Origin: Marvania coccoides
Lineage: Eukaryota; Chlorophyta; Trebouxiophyceae; Chlorellales; Chlorellaceae
DNA: 64,000 nt
Direction: 5' to 3'
NCBI GenBank assembly: GCA_963854735.1
Contig: OY978107.1
Span: forward strand, 317,501-381,500
Shown here in pieces: positions 23,319 to 34,662 of the stretch (its first letter is position 1; every line of letters starts with the position of its first letter). The translations under genes and the position numbers were made by a program. Under the pieces are notes generated by a model. The model was not told the DNA's origin, did no database searches, and saw only the letters and a list, made by a program, of their open reading frames with translations.

Positions 23319-23555
23319 ATGGACGGCCCCCCTGCTAACCTCGCTTCCGCCATGCCCCCGGTGCCCGAGCCCCTGATTCCTTTCTTGACCCTCGTTTTCC
23401 TCTTCGCTGGTTTTGGAACGTTGGCTCTATTTTCTGTTGCCGAGGCTCAGCCTCACGGCAGGAAAACCACGGAGATGGCGCTGTCCTTCATGTCTTCACT
23501 CACCCTGGGCTTTGGTACAGTTTTCTTGCTGCTGTGGTGCGGCACTTTCCTTTAA
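23319..23555 (+). CDS. OST5: Oligosaccharyltransferase subunit OST5/TMEM258
   Basis: This 78-residue protein is a small subunit of the ER oligosaccharyltransferase that attaches N-glycans to nascent proteins. Two membrane helices are visible: PFLTLVFLFAGFGTLALF and MSSLTLGFGTVFLLLWCG, separated by a short polar loop (EAQPHGRKTTE). The second helix and the end GFGTVFLLLWCGTFL match the strongly conserved C-terminus of TMEM258. The length equals the family length. The coding part has no intron, but TTTTTCAG at 23287-23294 may end a 5' UTR intron. It starts 229 bases from the start of the MEKHLA gene, so the two probably share a divergent promoter. Confidence 0.88.
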   Translation: MDGPPANLASAMPPVPEPLIPFLTLVFLFAGFGTLALFSVAEAQPHGRKTTEMALSFMSSLTLGFGTVFLLLWCGTFL

Positions 23556-24274
23556 TTTATGTATCTTTCAGCCGGGGCGTTGAAATAAAATATCGCCAAG
23601 TATTTATTTTGAAGGGCAAGTCGTTTTCGCTGTGTTTTTTTTGTTACCCCATGCGCCGTTGTATGACACGAGGGGAAAGAGTAAATTAACCTATTTTCGC
23701 GGCTTGTTTTAAATTGAATCGAGCTGCTGCTTAGGTTTCTCTCATATTTTTGTCACAGCCCTTAATCTAGGCTTAGCGGCTGTCTTAATTGATTACTTCG
23801 TTTTAGAAAATTAACACTATAGTGTGAACTTGTTTCGGAAAATGAATGAAAGAATCCTTGTGTAAAGCCGGTTTAATCGACAATTACTCATCAAAAAGGA
23901 AACAGAAGGGACCAGCGCTCCTATATATTTATCAAATAATAGAAAGGGAGAGATGAAACCCTTCACACCGAGGACACGTACAAGGGAAACGAATGGCAAG
24001 CAGTGCGGGGTAACAGAGAGAATGAAAAAGAGTTTTGGATCAAAAATGGGGGTAGGCGGTAGGGATAAGTAGAGTGGCTTCGCTCAAAAAAAATTGGCAC
24101 AGCAGCAGATTGCGGGGAAGAAAGATTAGGAGAAAAGAAAAAAAGGAAAACCCACCACCAAACAAAGGTGCCTGGCAGGGATGTGGAGCAGCAGCATTTT
24201 CCCTGCCTCCTTCTCCATTATATTTTCTTATTTCTTTTCTATTTCCCCCCCTTTCCAGCACCCCTCTAACATTT
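23556..24274. other. Intergenic between convergent genes
   Basis: It holds the 3' UTRs of OST5 and of the pyrophosphatase. The sequence is AT-rich, and a purine-rich plus strand at 24070-24160 gives low-complexity frames. No gene, RNA or repeat is recognised. Confidence 0.6.
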
Positions 24275-25488
24275 TCACCGTTGCCTCTTAGGCAAGAATT
24301 CCTCAGTGTACTTGGTGCGCGCCTCCTCAATGATGCGCTTGGCGTCCACCACGCCCAGGAACTCGTCGACCTGAAAAAAAAATGCAAATTTTTGTCAAAG
24401 TCAAATCTTCGTATTTTTTCGTGGGGGGACGGGGGTGAAAGAATTGCAGGCATTCCGCGCGAAATTAAGCAGCATTTGGTATGCCTTCCTGGGTTCAATA
24501 TTTTCAGCGGTTTTCGCCATCATTACCCTCACCTGCACGATTTTGTTTTCGTTCTTCTTGTAGTCCTCGAAGAAGCGCCGGATCTCGGCCAGGCGGTGCT
24601 GTGGCAGGTCAGAGATGTCGGTGTAGTCCCTGAACTCGGGGTCGTCAGCGTGAACGGCAATGACCTGGCGCAGAAAGGACAAAGAAGAAGAAAAAACCCC
24701 ATTATAATCATATATTTGGAGGTTTGGAGGTTTGGAGGTTTGGAGGTTTGGAGGTTTGGAAACCAAAACTGACTCTTGTGACATGGCAAAAAGTGAAACT
24801 AGCATAAAGCAGCCAACAATCTAAATAAGAGCTGAATCAACGATTACTAGTGATACTATACAAATACCATTGCTACAATAGCGTATAATTATCGACACTA
24901 TAAGTGCAGCTAGTCACCTTGTCGTCCTGCTCCCCCTGGTCCAGCATACGCATCACGCCGATGGGCTTGGCGCGCAGGAAGGAGAAGGGCACCACGGGCT
25001 CCTGCATCAGCACTAGGATGTCCAGGGGGTCGTGGTCCTCGCAGTAGGTCTGAGGGATGAAACCATAGTTGTGGGGGTACACCACCGAGGAATACAGCAC
25101 GCGGTCGACGTGCAGCAGGCCCGTGGCCTTGTCCAGCTCATACTTGACCTTGGAGCCGCGCGGGATCTCGATGACTGGGCGAAAATTGGGGTAAAAACGG
25201 TGGGTTAGTGATGTAAAAGAAGATGTTTGACCGGAAAAAAGTTAGTTGGGGAGGGGGGAGGGGATGGGGGGAGGGAGAGGGGGGAGAGCTTACCAGCATG
25301 GAGAACCTCGGGGCAGTTCTCGCCGATGCTGAGGTCGTGCCAGGGGTGGGAGGCAATGCTGCAGATCAATGGGAGGGAGAGAAAGGGGGGATCAGCGCTG
25401 GCGGCTGGGGAGAAATGGCGCCGGGAGAGTGTTGATCAGGGTCAGAGGGAGCGATAGAGACAACCCACCCCTTGCTTTGGTGAGACAT
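24275..25488 (-). CDS. PPA: Soluble inorganic pyrophosphatase, family I
   Basis: The enzyme hydrolyses pyrophosphate to phosphate and so drives biosynthetic reactions. Exons 25488-25469, 25358-25294, 25174-24918, 24664-24533 and 24370-24275 join to 189 residues. The active-site signature is [12 protein letters not shown], with the metal-binding aspartates. Other family segments are [66 protein letters not shown] and [17 protein letters not shown]. Plant relatives usually have about 20 more N-terminal residues. Here the first exon gives only MSHQSKG before the conserved IASHPWHDL, so no targeting peptide is present and the protein is likely cytosolic. The exon 1 join rests on a GTGGGT donor and correct phase; it is the least certain one. 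Confidence 0.93.
24715..24760 (+). repeat. GGTTTGGA microsatellite in a pyrophosphatase intron
   Basis: Five perfect 8-bp GGTTTGGA units (24721-24760) follow a partial TTTGGA unit. The array is inside the intron between exons 25174-24918 and 24664-24533, close to the acceptor side of exon 4. Confidence 0.9.
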
Positions 25489-25862
25489 TGCACGCTTAAT
25501 GGTGACTAAACCGACTAGAGATGTCTCTTGCGAGGGGCTTGCTACAAGCACGTCGCAGGCTGTGGAAATCGAGTTGGGCGATGAAATCAAAGAGAGTTGT
25601 GGCACAATGCGCATCCAAACAAAAAAAACTGGGCGTTGCCTAAGCGAAAGAAAGGGAGCATCTTCGAATTTAATGGGCGGCTGTCGGGGCGAAATTTCCG
25701 AGACCTGTTACATTACAATGCCGCCATAAACAGAAAGAAGTGGGAATAGAAGTGGAGGGTCGCGGCTGTCAGGTGTAAAGTCGCAACGAATTGACAATGA
25801 ATGAAGTGAAGTATCTATGGGGGGGAAGCGTCAGAGAGAAAAAAGAAAGAACGAAAGCGAGA
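25489..25862. other. Spacer between two minus-strand genes
   Basis: It holds the pyrophosphatase promoter and the 3' UTR of the EPL1-like gene. I see no gene or clear element. Confidence 0.55.
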
Positions 25863-28800
25863 TCATCGCCGCCGGCTGGCCTTGTCGCGGGGTCTCGCCG
25901 AGCTGCTGCCGCCACCGCCCTTCCTATCGCGCTTGGGCGCTGCTGCTGTTGCCTTTCCCGCTGCCGCCGCATTTTTTTCTCCCTTCTCCGCCAGGGCCTG
26001 CGCTTCAGCCTTCGCCTTGGCTCTGGCGGCCACCGCCGCGCGGGAGCGGTCCCGCGATTTGCGCCGCAGCAGCGACACCAGCTCACGAGGAACTTTCTTG
26101 CCCGCAGGAAAAGAAACGCCTGCTGCAGCTGCCACCGCTGCAGCCGCCGCAACGGCATCGTCGCCGTCTCCAGCAGCAGTCGCCGCTGTGCCACCGGTGA
26201 GGGGCACAGGGGTGGCGCTGCCCTTGCCACGAGGCGTCCTGCGAAGGCCTGCAGGCTCTGGCGAAGCTGCAGCAGCAGAGGAGGGCGTGGCGCGGGCGGT
26301 TCGGCTGCGGTTGCCGCCGCGCTGCCGCGCGGACTGGCGCTGCGGCTGACGGTTTTCCTTCAGCCCCTCTTTCTCGCTTTCTTCCTCCTCCTCCTGGCTT
26401 TCTTCTTCGCCATCGGAGCTGTTGGCCGATCCAAATTCTTCGCCTTCGCTCCCTTCCTCTCCCTCGCCCTCCTCTTCTGCCCCCTCGCCTTCGCTGCTGC
26501 TAGAGGAGGGCGCATACGCGTCAGCCTCCACCTCTTCTCCCTCTTCATTCTCAGTCCAAAAAGGCTCCTCCTCCACCTCCATCTCCGTCCCCTCCTCTGA
26601 CGCTGCTGCGGTGATGCGGCTGCCCCCGTTCTCCAGCGCTGCCTCCTCCTCCTCGGCTTCTTTCTCTTCTGGCGAGGGTCCTTTAGGTGAATCTGGCAGA
26701 GGAGACCGCTGCTTGCGCTGCTTCTGCTGCTTGGGGAAGGGCGCGAACTGCCCGGTGACACGCCTCGGCTGCAACGCAACGCAAATAGAACAACAATCGA
26801 TTTTTAAATTAATAGTAATATTTTCCCAACAAATAAACGCTGATTTCTCGTGTGAAAAAACAAAAACAAAATGACAAACGCGAATAGAAAATAACACGCT
26901 TATGAAATGATGTATACAATATAGGAATTGTATATTTACCTGTGAGGGCTTGGTCTCCGTCCCTGCTGTCTCTGCTTCCATCGCCTGCCGCTGCCGCTTG
27001 CCGCTGCGCTGTCGCCTCGCTCGCGCCACCGCGACGTCATCGTCGGCAGTGTTGGTGGACAGATCGAGGTCGTCGTCAGAGTGCTCTGAAGGGTAGCCCT
27101 CCTCCTCTGCTTCGAGCCCCCGGCAGACCACACACTCATAGGCAGGGTCTTTGACGGCGCGATTCCACACGTTGGGGCCGTAGCCTGGGCGCCGCTGGAA
27201 GCATCTGAAGCAGAAGGCGCGGTGGCCTGCAAAACAACCGCGAAAAACGACGAGAAAATTAGTTACGTTGTTTATTTTATTTTTCAATTGAAAATAAACA
27301 GCGGAAGATGCGAGGTATGCGACTCACACTGGCCACAGCCGAGGAGGAGACCGTCTCCAGCTCCGCACCAAGCGCATTGGGCGTCTCTGGCCACCCCAAG
27401 GGGCGGCTTTGGCCCCCGCACAGTCGCCGTCCCAGTTCCGCCTGAAAACAACGGCAGGGCGCTGCTGCCACTGCGTCCCAACCGCAACCGCCGACTCCCA
27501 CCCCCAATCGCTCTCCCTTCAACCCCTGCACCGCCTTTATTACTCTCAAACAACCCGCCGCCGCCGCCATTGCGGCGAGACGACAGCGGCAGGCCCGCCG
27601 CTGCGGCGTCCCGCGCGTCTCGCCGCGCCGCCAGGCGCGCGGCGCGGTCCTCCGCGGCGGACGGCATCACTTCTCCTAGCAATCCGGGTTCTAAAAGGGG
27701 GTCGAAGCCCAGAGCAGCCCCGCCTGTAACTGCAGATCGAGCTTGGCCTGCGTCGGCGCGGCTGAGGGCGCGCACAGCGTAGGCGGGGGCCGGGCGGGCC
27801 TTGATGCGGTCGCCTTTGGCAGTCAGAGCGATGCGCTTGCCGTTGGCCACGTCTGTAATGAATAAAAATAGCAACAGTCGTGAAACAACTATTGAGAACA
27901 CTTGCATGAAAAAAATGCTGATTTGTCGCGTGATTAAGTGTGTGATTGTTTAGATATACTCTCTCTCACCTCGTATCCTTGCTGCCCACTCCTCCTTCAG
28001 CAGCTGCACCTCTCGGCGCTTCAACTTCTCCCGCCTCCGCACCTACGCAATTCAGCGGTGATAAAATAAAAATAATAAAATACAATAAAACAGAAGCTAT
28101 GGTCAGATCCCGCATGTTTCAGCCAGTATTTACGAAACAGCCCTCAAAGCAGCTTATTTTATCAGCAATCAACCAAGTTTCATTCCTAACGAGACACCAA
28201 CGATACATCAAATCACAGTAGCGATGAAATATTAATGTTGAGATCCCACCTGGTCCGCCAGCGTCCGCGCGTTCTCCAGGTCCCTCCGAATGGCCTCGAA
28301 CCGCGCCCGCACCTCCAGCGCGTCCATCCTGCGCTTGCGAATGCCGGCCAGCGCCAGCGGAGAGTCGTGGCCGGCAAAGACGTGATCGCCGTCGTCGTCG
28401 CCCGCCACAGCCAGCCGCGCGGCCGCAGCCTTGCGGTCCCAAGGAGGTTCGTACCTGAAGCGAAGAAAAAAAGTACGAAAAGATGAGCGCCACATGTATA
28501 AAAAAATCGAAAGCACTCAAATTTGAGGCATTGTCAGTGCCATAATACAATTATTAAAATCAGGTAACTGAAAATCGGGTAAAGGGGCTGTAAAGGCGTG
28601 TATTTCCCTCACCACAGTCGAGGAATCAGCGGCCGGCCAGCTCGGCTGTGTTTCTCCCTCCAGTACGCGTAGGCCGCCTCGATGCTGCCTTCGGAGGAGA
28701 TCTCCTGGATGCCCGACACCTCCAGGCAGGCTCGCAGCGGGAAAACGTCGTCGATGGGCGGCAGAGTGACCTCAGGGACGCCGTCACCACCCCCCGTCTG

Positions 28801-30724
28801 AATTGAGAGAAAAGGAAAGAGAAAGGAAGAAAATATCGTGTTCAGTGAATGATTCGCAGTGAATTACTACGACTGTACGAAGGTGCAGTGATTTTGCTGT
28901 GAAAAATGCAGCACTTCCACGCCATTTTCCCTCTTCGCTACTTTGGGAGGGCAAGGGAGCTAAGACGCGCTCCAAACCCTCCAAAAACTGTCAAAACACG
29001 CCTCTAGTCGTATTTCATTCAACATCCACACTCTATCACCACCCCAACCCTCTCTCACCTGGCCCAGGGTCCACTTTTCAGGGTGCCGCTGCAGCGCCGC
29101 AGTATACTCTTTCTCCATTCGATCTATCAAGTGCTCAAGCTCCTCCTCCCGCAGCGGCCGCGACCGCTCCCCCCCTCCGCCTCTATTCTTCCTGGAAGCA
29201 TTACGTTTTGCCTCCCGATTGTACCGCTCGAGCCATTCTTCATCGTCCTCGTCTAAATCATACTCCACCGCTAAATCCAGCTCGTCAGGGGTGGGCTGCA
29301 TGTACCGGATGTACGGCGGGTCACGCGCCAGCACCGCCTGCACCAGCGGCCCCGCAACGGCAGGGGCGGGAGTTCCGCCGCCGCCGCCACCGCCGCAGCC
29401 GAGCCCGCTGCCGCCGCTGCGCGCCGCCGCCGCCTGCAGCATGGCATCGGGGCGCTCCCGAGGCGGAAGCACCCCCCAGGTGGGCACCGAGATGCTGACG
29501 GGCGCGGCAGCTGCAGCGGTTTTCGATTTCGGCTTGGCGGAAGTAGCTGCCGCGGCTCCAGAAGCCGTGGGCCGCGCCAGGCCCTCCCCCTCTGGGCCTT
29601 TTATCTCCAGAAGAGTGCGCAGGTCCGCGTCCTGCACGACCAGCGGGTAGGGGAAGCCTTCTGAGGGGTCTGCTTTGCCTGCAAAAAGGGAATTGAAGAA
29701 ATTAGAGCAGGAAATCATCTACGAGAGGCACCCTTAATTGAAACAACAGATAGAAAAGGCCACTTAAGGAATATAAAATGCAATATAAATGAATGCGGCA
29801 CTGAACTATTTCAATAAAGGAGTTGGAAAAACAAATAAAATTAATTAATTTGAAACAGCATTGTTTTCCACGATGCTAATTCTTTCTTCGCTCTTTACCT
29901 GATTCGCAATCCTTCAGCCAGGCGAAGAACTCCCCGCCGTCAAAGTGCAGCATCTCGTCGTCCCTCCCCTCCACAAACACCCTCAGCTTCTCGTCCACAA
30001 TCAACGGCCGCAGCCGCCACGACGACCTCACTCGCTTCAGTCCACCCCCTGTCGTCGCCGCCGCTGCCCCTGCTGCAGAAGGCGCAGGCGCTGCCGCAGA
30101 CGTTGGGCTGGGCCGCGCGGTGGTCCGCTCCCTCTCCTTCATCCTTTCTTTAACCTTCGTTAAATGCTTGCGAGAAGGCGGTGGCGGCGTGCCTTCGTCC
30201 CTGGGGCGTTTTCGAGAGGCGGGGCGGTCTGTGGGGGCCACCACGGTCACCACTGGGGGTGACCGTCGCCTGGCTCCTGCAGAATCCGGCCGGGAGCGGC
30301 GTTGAGATTCCGAGGTGCGGCCGTTGGCCATGGCTGACGGTTTCTGCTGCTGTTGCTGCTGCTGGCGGCTTTGGCGGCGGGAAGAGGGGCGAGAGGAGGA
30401 CGCACCTTCTCCCCTTTCTCTTCCTCCTATTTCTTTCTTTTTACCCTGCTGCTGCTGCTGCTGTGTTCTTCGGTCGTGTTTTTTCAGAGCCGAAGCGGGT
30501 CTGGCAGCCTTCGAGGGCGAGGCGGCGGATGCAGGGCGCCTGGTGGGATTCGGATCAGCGTCTCTGCAGGTTCAGAAACGAAATAAGAAGAAAAAAAGTG
30601 AGTTTCGAAAAATTTGTGTAGGAAAAAAAGTGGAGGCAAGGCTTCCAATAAAGTGTTACCTCTCGAGGGGACTGGCCTGCTCGCCCTTTTTCTTGTCCAG
30701 AGTCAGCCACGAGAGGATGCCCAT
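25863..30724 (-). CDS. Enhancer-of-polycomb-like protein with a cross-brace zinc finger
   Basis: EPL1 proteins are scaffold subunits of NuA4-type histone acetyltransferase complexes. Nine exons, 30724-30660, 30563-29899, 29678-29059, 28797-28613, 28454-28250, 28042-27970, 27852-27328, 27226-26940 and 26768-25863, give 1176 residues. The EPL1 signature YIRYMQPTPDELDL followed by an acidic DEDDEEWLERYN lies near residues 366-395. IEAAYAYWREKHSRAGRPLI with PRLWYEPPW, near 490-518, is the conserved segment shared by EPL1 and related PHD proteins. Near 760-815 a cysteine array CAWC, CGQCHRAFCFRC, and YECVVCRG forms a zinc finger resembling zf-4CXXC_R1. The rest is charged and low-complexity: Gln and Arg runs at the N-terminus, and acidic then basic Ala/Arg-rich stretches after 880. 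All joins keep frame. The product is surely nuclear; the domain pairing is unusual. Confidence 0.87.
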
Positions 30725-31237
30725 TTGACGAAAGCCCTGCCGCTCGGAAAACTCGCCAATCAAACTCAAAAAATTAGGTGTTGGCCCCCTCCAATTGGGG
30801 CGTAACACCCCTGTCGCCGGCTATATGAGTGACAATGAATTGCCTGGTTACTTGTCAACAGCGAACATGGAGGGTGAGCCTTCGAAAGGAGCGATATCGG
30901 TATTTACGTTTATTATAAGCACTTTTTTGTAACTCGCATTGTAAAGCACACCATCAACACAATTAATTTATGAGTATCGGAAGTGCACTTGCGCTTTGGT
31001 TGGCTCAATAATTAAGCTCGCCGAAAATCAATGAGGTACAAAAATGTACCTCGAGTCTCTTCCCGACCACAAAGCAATTTGCAATTTTTTGCGGCCCTCA
31101 CCAGCGCATTTCGCACATAAAAGCTCTAATTGTTTCTGTAATCCAGCAAGGACACCGGCGACGCTCATTTTCTCAACATAATTTCGACTCGGCTCCACGT
31201 TCGATCCGCCCACCTCCTTTTCAAATCAGCCACCAGA
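30725..31237. promoter_or_regulatory. Divergent spacer EPL1-like / one-helix protein
   Basis: Both flanking genes point outward, so their promoters lie here. A GC-rich inverted motif GCCCCCTCCAATTGGGGCG is at 30783-30801. A minus-strand frame near 31170-31100 (MSVAGVLAGLQKQLELLCAK then a GTGAGG donor) has protein-like composition and might be an unassigned first exon, but I could not link it to another exon. Confidence 0.4.
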
Positions 31238-31920
31238 ATGCAGTCTTTGACACAGACAAGTACCTTCGCGTCGACTTCGGTCTTCACCGCCGCACGGTGA
31301 GCCTAAAAACACCAGTCTTTGTGAAACATGAAGAGCTGCACACAAGAAATGTTTCACCCACACGAAAAATTAAGCTCTTCCCCCAGCTACCCCCACACAA
31401 ATCAACTCAATTTTTCAAATGCGCGTTTTCTTTGGTCACTGCAGCCCCTCTGCCGCCCGCGCTGGCCCTGTTGCCCGCCGTGCCAGCCTCTCAGTTTCTG
31501 CTCTGGCCAGCCCCCCCCGGGGGGTGACGCAGCCCCCCAGGCTCCCCGCCGTGCCTCCCGCTATGTTTGGATTCGTTGAGGGCGCTGAGAAGCTGAACAG
31601 CCGCGCTTGCATGGTGAGTATCGAGTAATATAGAAATTTTTCTTGCATGGCGTCATTTCTTTGGCACAGAGAGCGCATCAGCGTTGTCGTCTGTGTTTCG
31701 CGCAATTGGTATTCAACACTGGGCTGCTGTGTGTCCATTCGCAGTAATAATTAACCCTCAAAATGACCACAGCCGGAGTTCTAAAAGACAAAATGAAATC
31801 TTCTTGTCCTTCCTGCAGCTCGGATTCTTTGCGCTGCTGCTGCTGGAGGCCGTCACCGGCAAGCCCATCTTCGAGGTCTTCGGGATCGCGGTCGGCAATG
31901 GCCTCGACCTGGGCCTTTAA
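31238..31920 (+). CDS. One-helix LHC-like (high-light-inducible type) protein
   Basis: These thylakoid proteins bind chlorophyll or carotenoid and help protect or assemble photosystems. Exons 31238-31296, 31445-31613 and 31819-31920 give 109 residues. The first 60 or so are a transit peptide rich in Ser, Thr, Ala, Arg and Pro. The mature part has the LHC helix signature FVEGAEKLNSRACMLGFF, with the Glu and Asn/Arg pigment-binding residues, then the membrane helix ALLLLEAVTGKPIFEVFG and the end VGNGLDLGL, as in ELIP/SEP/OHP proteins. Only one membrane helix is present, so it is a one-helix protein. It could belong to the OHP or the HLIP branch; sequence by eye cannot separate them. Confidence 0.88.
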
Positions 31921-32534
31921 GACCCCCATCGCAGATACAAATTCATTTTTTCTTCCGATTTTCTTATCACAAAGAACCTCTCTTTCTTTCTTCCCAGGCC
32001 TTTCCAATGAGAGAGAGCGCTAGTGGACTCCCAGTTTTGTCCGTTTAATTTACTCTTCTATTTTGCTACTTACTCTTCCCCGATTCTTTTTTGTTTTTTT
32101 TAACGACTGTCGAACGCACCTTCACTTCGAATGTAAACAACAGAATAATCATCAACATGCAGAGGTGTAGAGGGAGGTGAAGATTGGCGCCTGCAGGTGG
32201 CCTGCCAAGCAAAGAAGCGAACTTTATGCCGGTGTGGGTAGCAGAAGAAAAACACCACGCCAGCTCTGTTTCCACACCCTCAACACTTGGCAAGCCATTC
32301 CCCTTCGCTCGCTTCCTTCCTGCTGCTACGTCACACCACCATCTAGTTTATCCCCCCCTCCCCCTTTCTCTCCTTCTGAGCCATCTCTTTTTATCCCTCC
32401 TCATTTACACCAACCAACCATCCATCCATCGCCTTTAAATCATACATAATTCCGGTTATTTCTTTCTTGCTTATAAATCCCAGTACTATAGCATTATGTG
32501 TACTGCATTTTCTTTTTTACTTAAAGCAGTATAA
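31921..32534. other. Intergenic between convergent genes
   Basis: This pyrimidine-rich stretch holds the 3' UTRs of the one-helix protein gene and of ClpP. A C/T-rich tract covers 32340-32440. No gene is recognised. Confidence 0.6.
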
Positions 32535-34037
32535 TTATGCCATAATCAGCTGGGGGCGGGACACCACTGCGTCGATGAGGCCGTACTCCACCGCCTCCTG
32601 GGCGCTCATGAAGAAATCGCGGTCGGTGTCCATGGTGATCTGCTCCATGGGCTGGCCGGTGAACTCGGCGAGGTAGCCGTTGAGGGTCAGCTTGTGGTGC
32701 AAAATTTCGTTAGCCTGCGTTTGGGGGGGGGGGGGTAAGGGGATGACAATATGTAAATTATGATGTATTTTTATTATAAAGGGGCGATTTCTTGTGCTCA
32801 ATATAATACAGATGGGGAATCTATGGAGTTTATCATTAAAAATGGGATCTTTTGAATCTGAGTGCACTAGCGGTAGTGGCATGGCAGCCTCCTGTGCGAA
32901 TTCATTACTTAGTGGGAAAACTTGCCTGGATTTCAATGTCTGCTGCCTGGCCCTGTGCCCCACCCAGCGGCTGATGGATCATGATGCGTGAGTTGGGCAG
33001 CGAGTAGCGCTTACCCTGATGACCGGAGGCCAGGAGGAAGGCGCCCATGGAGGCGGCAAGGCCTACACACACGGTGGAGACGTCGGGGCGGACGTGGCGC
33101 ATGGTGTCGAAGACAGCCATGCCTGCGGTCACGGACCCACCGGGACTCTGCGCAATAGAAAGGAATGGAAAAAAAAAGGGAAAATGAGAGGAAACCATGT
33201 GAAAAATCCCGCTGCTGCTGATTGTTCAGGCCGCCAAGCTGGTCAAAATTGCGATTTGTTTAGAAGGTTGCGCAGCACAAGCGCTCTTTCAATCCGAGCT
33301 CTCGAGAAATGCGGATGTGTTCCGCATTTATTGTAATTTTGCAGTGAAAAAAAAAATCCAGCGAGGATGCAATTCATTATTATATCTTTCTCACGTTGAT
33401 GTAGAGGGTGACGTCGCCTTTGGGGTTCACAGAGTCGAGGTACAGCAGCTGCGCCACGCACAGGTTGGCCATCTCGTCCTCGATGGGACCTCCCATGCGG
33501 ACGATGCGTTGCTGGAACAGCTGAGACACGACCTGCCGTTGAAAAATAAATGGGGGCGGTAAAGTGAGGAATTGGAGTATTCTTAGTTGGCAAGATAGTG
33601 GTACTTGCAGATGGGCTTAAAAGAGCGGTAATAATGCCAAAAAGATAGTCTGAAGGGGTGATGGAAGGTGTAAACTCTGGTATTGAGGATTGCTGCTGGG
33701 CGCACCTGCTGGAACCGCTCGACGACGAGGGGGCTAGGAGGGGGCGGGCCCTGGTTGGCGTAGATGCGCTTGTCCTCGGAGAGGGAGCTGCTGAAGTCCA
33801 CACCTCGCTGCGAGGACGGGGTCCAAAGGCCGCTGTTGCTGCAAAAATAGAGGGGGGTTGTGGGGTCAGATGGTGCCGAAGTAAACCAAAGATTCAATTG
33901 GCACGGGAAAAAGTGAAAGAGACGCACTTGGCGTAGCTGCTGGCCACCACAAGTGGGACATTGCGGACAGGCTTGACGAGCCTGGCGGTGGGCGCCCTTC
34001 CTTGGACCAGAGATGTCTTGCACTGCATGCTCATCAT
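32535..34037 (-). CDS. CLPP: ClpP protease subunit, nuclear-encoded plastid type
   Basis: ClpP is the serine-protease core of the Clp complex, which degrades proteins delivered by Clp ATPases. Exons 34037-33928, 33838-33706, 33532-33395, 33147-32926 and 32714-32535 give 260 residues. Residues 1-40 are rich in Arg, Val, Ser and Ala and look like a transit peptide. The catalytic triad is intact: Ser160 in [15 protein letters not shown], His185 in [11 protein letters not shown] and Asp234 in [38 protein letters not shown] marks the substrate-binding strand. With all three residues it is a ClpP, not an inactive ClpR. The intron after exon 4 uses a GC donor (CAG|GCAAGT). The first of two tandem ATGs is taken as start. 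Confidence 0.96.
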
Positions 34038-34271
34038 CTTTTTACTCCGCGAACACCCCAAAACTTTTCCGAAAACAAAGATTTATCGAGAATCGAAAAA
34101 ATTGATGTGTTGGAGAGAAGCCCCGACGCTGTCGCGATTTTTACTTTGATGCAAAACTGCAGTGCGATACTGAAACGAAAAAATTTAAGCTTCTTCGTCG
34201 CGAGCCTAGAATAATACTTCGGCGCCTCATCCATCCTGAATGCAGGGCACAGCGACAGAGGAGAGCCCCCC

Positions 34272-34588
34272 ATGCAAGCTGATAGAAGGGCCCGTATACG
34301 CTTTATTCTCGAAAATACCGCCTGTCGGGTGCGTTTAGGCCCTCACTGCTGTGTCTTTCAGAGCAGACAGAGGCAGGGCGGTGGCGACGATAATGGCCCC
34401 ACTGCCCAAAATGCAGTGCTCTGCGACCTGTCAGCTCCCCACCGCATTGTTTTTTAGACATCCGGCCGCAGGCTGGGCCGTTAACAGGCTTGCTTCCCTT
34501 CCAGCACGAGGAAACTTGGCTTCTGCATGAGGTTACTCTCTATGGCATCCATCGCAGAGTAGGAGCTTTAAATATTCAATTTGCATAA
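34272..34588 (+). CDS. Possible small gene, unrecognised
   Basis: A frame from ATG 34272 runs to a weak donor (ATT|GTTTTT) at 34448, and an exon after CTTCCAG at 34504 codes HEETWLLHEVTLYGIHRRV and stops at 34588. Together they would make 86 residues. DNGPTAQNAVLCDLSAPHRI and the second exon have convincing protein composition, but the donor is poor and the first part (several Cys and Arg) less convincing. It could also be the remains of a longer gene. It lies head-to-head with ClpP. No function can be proposed. Confidence 0.3.
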
Positions 34589-34662
34589 TTTGAATAAAAA
34601 CCCATATTGTTTTCTTCATTCCAAACCCAAAACAAGGGAATAGGAAGATTCGCAGCAGCAAG

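Noticed and set aside
31028..31213. Minus-strand frame considered as an extra 5' exon of the EPL1-like gene
   Set aside because: Splicing to the exon at 30724 does not keep the frame, and the gene already has a good first exon.
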